DNA of 64,000 nucleotides, from the NCBI GenBank assembly GCA_965222745.1, contig CBDCUW010000004.1:2794918-2858917 (forward strand), given 5' to 3'. A model generated the notes under the pieces. The model was not told the origin of the DNA. It ran no database searches and was given only the letters and a program-made list of their open reading frames with translations. Each line of letters begins with the position of its first letter. The stretch's first letter is position 1. This DNA comes from CBDCUW01 sp965222745 (lineage in GTDB: Bacteria; Planctomycetota; Planctomycetia; Pirellulales; Pirellulaceae). Below, piece by piece: positions 60,572-64,000 of this stretch. A program made the position numbers and the translations under genes.

Positions 60572-60749
60572 CGCATTGCTCCTATTCGAGTTTTTCAAAA
60601 CATTCTCGCCGCAAATTGGCGCTCGGTCTTGAACTACCACGGTTGCGCAAAGGATTCAAAACCTGCGGCGAAAATTCTGCGTTGAGATCTCGATTGCAGA
60701 GCATCACTGTCACAATTTGCAACACAGCGCCCTCACCAAATCGAGGATT

Positions 60750-61073
60750 TCAATGCTGGGTTGGCTCGACGTAGTTCATGCCCTTTCCGCGTACTGAGAT
60801 TACGTGGATCTTCCCCTTCTCTACCTGAAAGACGATACGGTAGGGTCGGCCGCGAGGTACCTTGAAAACCAAGTGACGCATCTCCACCTGGAATTCGTTT
60901 GATTCTGGAGCGATCGAACCTGGAATGGAGTTGGCGAACTCAAGGGATGCAACGGCATCTAGCAGTTCTTGATACCAACGATCGGCACCCTGTACCGATC
61001 GCTCGCGAATCCACCGATAAATCTCTGCGATATTCGACTTCGCTTCGGCTGAAAACTCGACTCGGAATTCCAT
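60750..61073 (-). CDS. parE: ParE/RelE-superfamily toxin
   Basis: The 107-aa protein has VEFSAEAKSNIAEIYRWIRERS...WYQELLDAVASLE and the C-terminal YRIVFQVEKGKIHVISVRGKG, the fold signature of ParE/RelE plasmid addiction toxins (gyrase inhibitor or ribosome-dependent RNase, not distinguishable by eye). Its ATG overlaps the antitoxin stop (TGATG), so the pair is translationally coupled. Placement next to rep and parA fits plasmid maintenance. Confidence 0.88.
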   Translation of the reverse strand: MEFRVEFSAEAKSNIAEIYRWIRERSVQGADRWYQELLDAVASLEFANSIPGSIAPESNEFQVEMRHLVFKVPRGRPYRIVFQVEKGKIHVISVRGKGMNYVEPTQH

Positions 61074-61303
61074 CAATCGAGTGGAATCTTGTTCTTCTTA
61101 CGAAACTCTCGATCGAATTCTTTCCATGGCGTTGTTCGCCCAGCCGCCACGTCATCGAGCCCTCGCTGAATGGACAGCAGAGATTCAGTCTGTTCTTTCC
61201 AAGCTCGCAAGGCCTCGTCAGGCGAAATGGAGGTACCTCCGTTTGTGAGTTGTCGCCCGATGAAGCGGTGGAACAATTCGAGTTCTTTGTCAGATTGTGC
61301 CAT
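61073..61303 (-). CDS. Antitoxin of the ParE-type pair
   Basis: The 76-aa protein has PDEALRAWKEQTESLLSIQRGLDDVAAGRTTPWKEFDREFRKK, a short antitoxin resembling the RHH-less partner proteins that carry a toxin-binding C-terminal helix (GRTTPWKEFDREF). No clear DNA-binding domain is visible, so autoregulation may need the complex. Directly upstream of the toxin on the same strand. Confidence 0.82.
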   Translation of the reverse strand: MAQSDKELELFHRFIGRQLTNGGTSISPDEALRAWKEQTESLLSIQRGLDDVAAGRTTPWKEFDREFRKKNKIPLD

Positions 61304-61321
61304 GGATCGATAGTAGCACAG

Positions 61322-62440
61322 CTACCTGAACAAGATCAAAGAAAAGATTGAACAGTCTGATAGGAATCGATCGCAGGCAACAGCAAACCATCTCGACGCC
61401 GTTGCCCGCGAGGCTGGAGCCGATAGGCAGCCGCTTGGAACGCGGGACGGTTGAAAGCGTTGCTTGGTCCTCCATTTTTTCACTGCTCTGAGAGCCCTCC
61501 TCTCCTGTTCCGCAGTAATGAATTCCCACAGTCCTCGTCGAATCAGTTGTACGAACATCCCGGCCGGGTTCCTTCCCAGCGTGGTTGCGCGCACCGCGGC
61601 AGCCACAACGTTGAGGAAGTTCGCTTCGGAAGGCTTCATCCAGCCAAGCCCACAGGCTTGCTCGTAGAGAATCTTCACACTGGAAACTCTTTTCAGGTCA
61701 CCTGGAGCAATCTTTCCAATAGAAACACCAGTTTTGGTATTTCCATAGGAAATAGTTCTCTTGTTTTTCCATGGGGGTGCAGATTCGCGTCTTCGTTGTC
61801 GTTTCTTTCCTCGTCCGGTAAGGATTTCGTAGCACTGGCCAAACTTGTTTCTAACCCGCCAATGCACATTGCGTCGTCTCAACAGCCTCAATGACCGCAG
61901 CCAAGCTGTGGCAGAGAAAACGGTTCGCTTGGCGATACCGAACACCTCTGCTATCCAGCCAGCTTTGACAAACCCGTAGTTGGTGATACAGCCGTTTTTG
62001 ACAAACAAACAACGAGCTGCCATCACCAGGGAAGCAATCACCTCTGAAGGTTTTCGATGGCCTGCCAGTGCTTTTAGCAGTCGACGGGGGACAGGGACGA
62101 GTCTATCTTTGGACGTTCCCAACTCGGCCACCATCTCCCCTGCCCGCCCGTCGAAGTGACTCAGAAATTCGATTCGTTGTTGATCAAAGAATACAAATGG
62201 CCTCAGTTCTCTCAGACCGGCGCTGATAGAACGTTCTTTGAGTCCAGTAAGGTCGCAGATTTCGCGCATTAAAAACTGCGGTTTTCGATGTGAATCGCAG
62301 CGGCGATGCTGCATCTCGTGCAGCGAAAGATAGACCCTCAGCCCGGCAGCAGAGAGCTCCCCTACTCGCCTTCGCCATAGCAAACTACTGATTGTTCCCA
62401 CCGACAGTAAGACGTACCCTCCTCGAAATCTGCTCGCCAT
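61322..62440 (-). CDS. Probable plasmid replication initiator / winged-helix protein
   Basis: This protein of about 372 aa starts at ATG 62440; a GTG at 62512 would add 24 residues, and no start has a good ribosome binding site. The N-terminal half has two helix-turn-helix-like segments (RRCDSHRKPQFLMREICDLTGLKERSISAGLREL and AGWIAEVFGIAKRTVFSATAWLRSL), the arrangement of tandem winged-helix Rep proteins. The middle is very basic (GKKRQRRRESAPPWKNKR). It is next to parA, divergent from it, with palindromic repeats between. A transcriptional regulator is the alternative. Confidence 0.6.
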   Translation of the reverse strand: MASRFRGGYVLLSVGTISSLLWRRRVGELSAAGLRVYLSLHEMQHRRCDSHRKPQFLMREICDLTGLKERSISAGLRELRPFVFFDQQRIEFLSHFDGRAGEMVAELGTSKDRLVPVPRRLLKALAGHRKPSEVIASLVMAARCLFVKNGCITNYGFVKAGWIAEVFGIAKRTVFSATAWLRSLRLLRRRNVHWRVRNKFGQCYEILTGRGKKRQRRRESAPPWKNKRTISYGNTKTGVSIGKIAPGDLKRVSSVKILYEQACGLGWMKPSEANFLNVVAAAVRATTLGRNPAGMFVQLIRRGLWEFITAEQERRALRAVKKWRTKQRFQPSRVPSGCLSAPASRATASRWFAVACDRFLSDCSIFSLILFR

Positions 62441-62528
62441 CGCCTTTCTTTTCGAGACGCAGAAACCCCATTGGCCCTCGCTGATTGGCCGTGCCAAACG
62501 ACACAAGTACACAGTCTAAGAATAATGA

Positions 62529-62556
62529 TTGACAGCGCGCGACGGTTTGGTAAGCT
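62529..62556 (+). promoter_or_regulatory. Candidate promoter for a small RNA between rep and parA
   Basis: TTGACA (62529-62534), a perfect -35, is followed after 16 bp by TAAGCT (62551-62556), a weak -10. It lies divergent to the rep gene and ahead of a structured stretch ending in a terminator. Confidence 0.4.
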
Positions 62557-62562
62557 CGGATC

Positions 62563-62655
62563 GGTTAGCAGTGTCCAAGCCTCTTGGCGCAGCTGTGAAT
62601 CATTTGGACTTCTAAGACCCGATCATTCGTTGCCGCGAGTGACCGGGTCTTTTCT
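62563..62655 (+). ncRNA. Candidate structured small RNA (possible replication-control antisense RNA)
   Basis: About 93 nt between the promoter-like sequence and a T-tract terminator. GTCCAAG near 62572-62578 pairs with TTGGAC near 62605-62610, with an internal CCAAG/CTTGG stem, then comes the terminator hairpin. It contains no credible ORF. If the rep transcript starts to the right of this RNA, the two would be complementary, as in countertranscribed RNAs of many plasmids. Confidence 0.4.
62614..62655 (+). terminator. Rho-independent terminator
   Basis: AAGACCCG (62614-62621) and CGGGTCTT (62644-62651) form an 8-bp stem, followed by TTCTTTT. The orientation is rightward, so it ends a plus-strand transcript before the parA leader. 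Confidence 0.75.
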
Positions 62656-62760
62656 TTTGACGTTCGTGGTTGCCTGTCGTCCCTACCTCCTTGTTATTTC
62701 TCGTTAATCATCGTTGACCACTTGTACACAGCCTCCTGGCTACGGCAACGAAAAAATCGT

Positions 62761-62799
62761 GATCCCACTGGGCCAGTGGCCCACTGGCCCAGTGGGATC
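62761..62799 (+). repeat. 39-bp perfect palindrome (nested GGGCCA/TGGCCC symmetry)
   Basis: The left arm GATCCCACTGGGCCAGTGG (62761-62779) is followed by one C and the exact complement of the arm (62781-62799). Each arm itself contains the palindrome CCACTGG-G-CCAGTGG. A protein-binding site for Rep or for a partition protein is likely, given its place between rep and parA. Confidence 0.85.
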
Positions 62800-62971
62800 C
62801 CCCAAGGCAGACCTTTGGGCCAATACTCTTTGAGCCTGTGATTCCGGGTGCTTACGAGAGAATCTTCCATCGAACAAACGAACGAAGCGACCACCTCCAA
62901 CTGAATTCAAGATGTGGGTGGGTTGGCCATCGTCGGTCGCGGCCTGGCAAACCAAATCGTGCTGTCGAAAA

Positions 62972-63060
62972 AGGGCCACTGGCCCAGGGGGCCAATGCGC
63001 CATTGGGCCAGTGGCTCTTTGGGCCAAGGGGTGAGCGAGCCATCGGGCCACTGGGCCATT
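62972..63060 (+). repeat. Cluster of TGGGCCA/GGCCAGTGG repeats upstream of parA
   Basis: Within 89 bp the motifs GGGCCACTGGCCC, GGGCCAATG, TTGGGCCAGTGG, TTTGGGCCAAGG, CGGGCCACTGGGCCA recur in both orientations, the same core as the 39-bp palindrome. They end 66 bp before the parA start. Candidate iterons, centromere (parS/parC) or parA operator. Confidence 0.75.
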
Positions 63061-63126
63061 TTTTTCTTGTCGGATGCACTGCTGTCGTGTATGGAACCAG
63101 AAGGGGTAATAACGACGGGGGCAATC

Positions 63127-64000
63127 ATGGATGTGACAACCATTGCATTACGAAAGGGCGGTGTCGCCAAAACGGCAACTACGGTGAACATGGCTGCGGC
63201 GCTAGCCAAACTCGGAAAGAAAACTCTTGTCGTTGACCTCGATCCACAAAAGAACGCCTCCAAGCGGCTCGGATTCGAGTTTCCCGAAGATGGTTCCCAG
63301 GACTTCTTTTCAAGCCTCGATGCGATCACCAACGGTACCCCAATGACCGAGATTGCGGTTTGCCATCCGAAATTCGATGGCAAGCTTTGGTTATGTCCGG
63401 CTGTGGATGCACTGGAGCACGTTGGTGACCTGATTCGTGGTGAGTACTATCAGTTGCCCCAATCCCAACAGGCCCAGATCACAGCAGAAGAACACGAACG
63501 TGCGAGGCTGGTGCATTTGAATCAATCTCTGGCAAGCCTAGCCAACCAGGGCTTTGACCACGTCTTGATCGATACCCCTCCGCGCATGGGATTTCACTTG
63601 ACTTGTTCACTTTATGCGTCCGATTGGTTGCTGATTCCCGTGTACCCCGATTCAGACTCGCTCGACGCGATGGATGAGTTAGTCGACTACGCTTCCTACT
63701 GCATTGAGAAGATGAATTTACCGCTGCTGCTCATCGGTGTGCTGTTGTCGGGAACAAGGGTTGGCACAAACTTGGCGAAGGCCGTGAAGGATCATCTGAT
63801 CGAAACATTCGGGGCCGACGGGGGAGGGGGCCTGTTTACCACTCAAATTCCCTTGGCTGTGAACATCCCGGAAGGAGCCAATCAAGGGCAAACGATTTTT
63901 GAGTATCGGCCGAACCATGGGCACTGTCGCCTCTTCACGCATCTTGCCGAGGAGTTTTTGCGGCGAATCGACTTGATGACCCAGGTAACCAAACAGACTG
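63127..64000 (+). CDS. parA: ParA-type partition ATPase (partial, runs off the window)
   Basis: Open from ATG 63127 to the window end (291 codons seen, no stop). The deviant Walker A KGGVAKTATT lies at about residues 10-19, LVVDLDPQKNAS is Walker A', and HVLIDTPPRMG is Walker B, the set that defines ParA/Soj ATPases. There is no N-terminal DNA-binding domain, so it is the short (type Ib-like) form or relies on a partner for repression. ParA moves plasmid copies apart using a centromere-binding partner, which should be encoded to the right. The GGCCA repeats directly upstream are the likely centromere or operator. Confidence 0.93.
   Translation, partial: MDVTTIALRKGGVAKTATTVNMAAALAKLGKKTLVVDLDPQKNASKRLGFEFPEDGSQDFFSSLDAITNGTPMTEIAVCHPKFDGKLWLCPAVDALEHVGDLIRGEYYQLPQSQQAQITAEEHERARLVHLNQSLASLANQGFDHVLIDTPPRMGFHLTCSLYASDWLLIPVYPDSDSLDAMDELVDYASYCIEKMNLPLLLIGVLLSGTRVGTNLAKAVKDHLIETFGADGGGGLFTTQIPLAVNIPEGANQGQTIFEYRPNHGHCRLFTHLAEEFLRRIDLMTQVTKQT

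Noticed and set aside
62595..62655. Possible tRNA (TTTGGACTTCTAAGACCCG looks like an anticodon arm)
   Set aside because: The stems do not pair as a cloverleaf and there is no T-loop consensus; a terminator hairpin explains the 3' part better.

Overview
The window looks like an accessory replicon (plasmid or plasmid-like island) of a planctomycete of the Pirellulaceae/Rhodopirellula type. The reasons are a run of FGly-type sulfatases and secreted hydrolases, EF-hands fused to secreted enzymes, an N-terminal LExRxLLA extracellular sorting motif on a 4,730-residue protein, and a replication/partition block (ParA ATPase, a probable Rep protein, a TA pair, GGCCA-rich palindromes) at the right end. 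All assignments were made by reading the sequence; no database search was run.

Layout. 1-0.93 kb: right part of an ISAzo13-type insertion sequence. 0.93-1.6 kb: two small coupled ORFs. 1.7-16.5 kb: a plus-strand polysaccharide-catabolism cluster (two sulfatases, four secreted alpha/beta-hydrolases, one NHL-type beta-propeller protein), with an IS1380 element placed 4 bp (target duplication included) from the first sulfatase start codon and a second ISAzo13-type element in its middle. 16.5-20 kb: a 3' tRNA fragment and a group II intron. 20-21.4 kb: an overlapping pair of HD-GYP genes, one degenerate. 21.4-25 kb: a defence/repair block of Vsr endonuclease, cytosine-5 methyltransferase and a MutL/MORC-like GHKL ATPase with a C-terminal nuclease domain. 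25.3-33.6 kb: an insertion-sequence pile-up (ISAzo13 nested in IS701; IS66 inside a pgi remnant; IS21) in which most target duplications can be read and the original genes reassembled.

33.8-55.7 kb, all minus strand, holds the most striking content: a giant modular surface protein whose C-terminus is a short exchangeable domain following a conserved junction (VLQVFGITRSLKYV), followed by an overlapping presumed immunity gene, a KptA/Tpt1-type RNA 2'-phosphotransferase gene, and then at least two displaced C-terminal modules that repeat the giant protein's own pre-toxin region and end in different LHH-type HNH/ENDO VII nuclease domains, each followed within 10 nt by a SMI1/KNR4 (SUKH) immunity gene. 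A third, decayed fragment and further candidate immunity genes lie beyond. This has the architecture of a polymorphic toxin system with a stock of orphan toxin-immunity cassettes, built on a scaffold (golvesin-like, Ca-binding Ig-like and about 2,000 residues of Ala-rich helix) that I do not recognise from CdiA, Rhs or other described carriers.

56-64 kb: a solitary DNA methyltransferase, a class V aminotransferase-fold protein next to a membrane protein, a small conserved protein, a ParE-type toxin with its antitoxin, a probable replication protein, a candidate small RNA ending in a terminator, palindromic GGGCCA repeats and the start of parA, which runs off the window.
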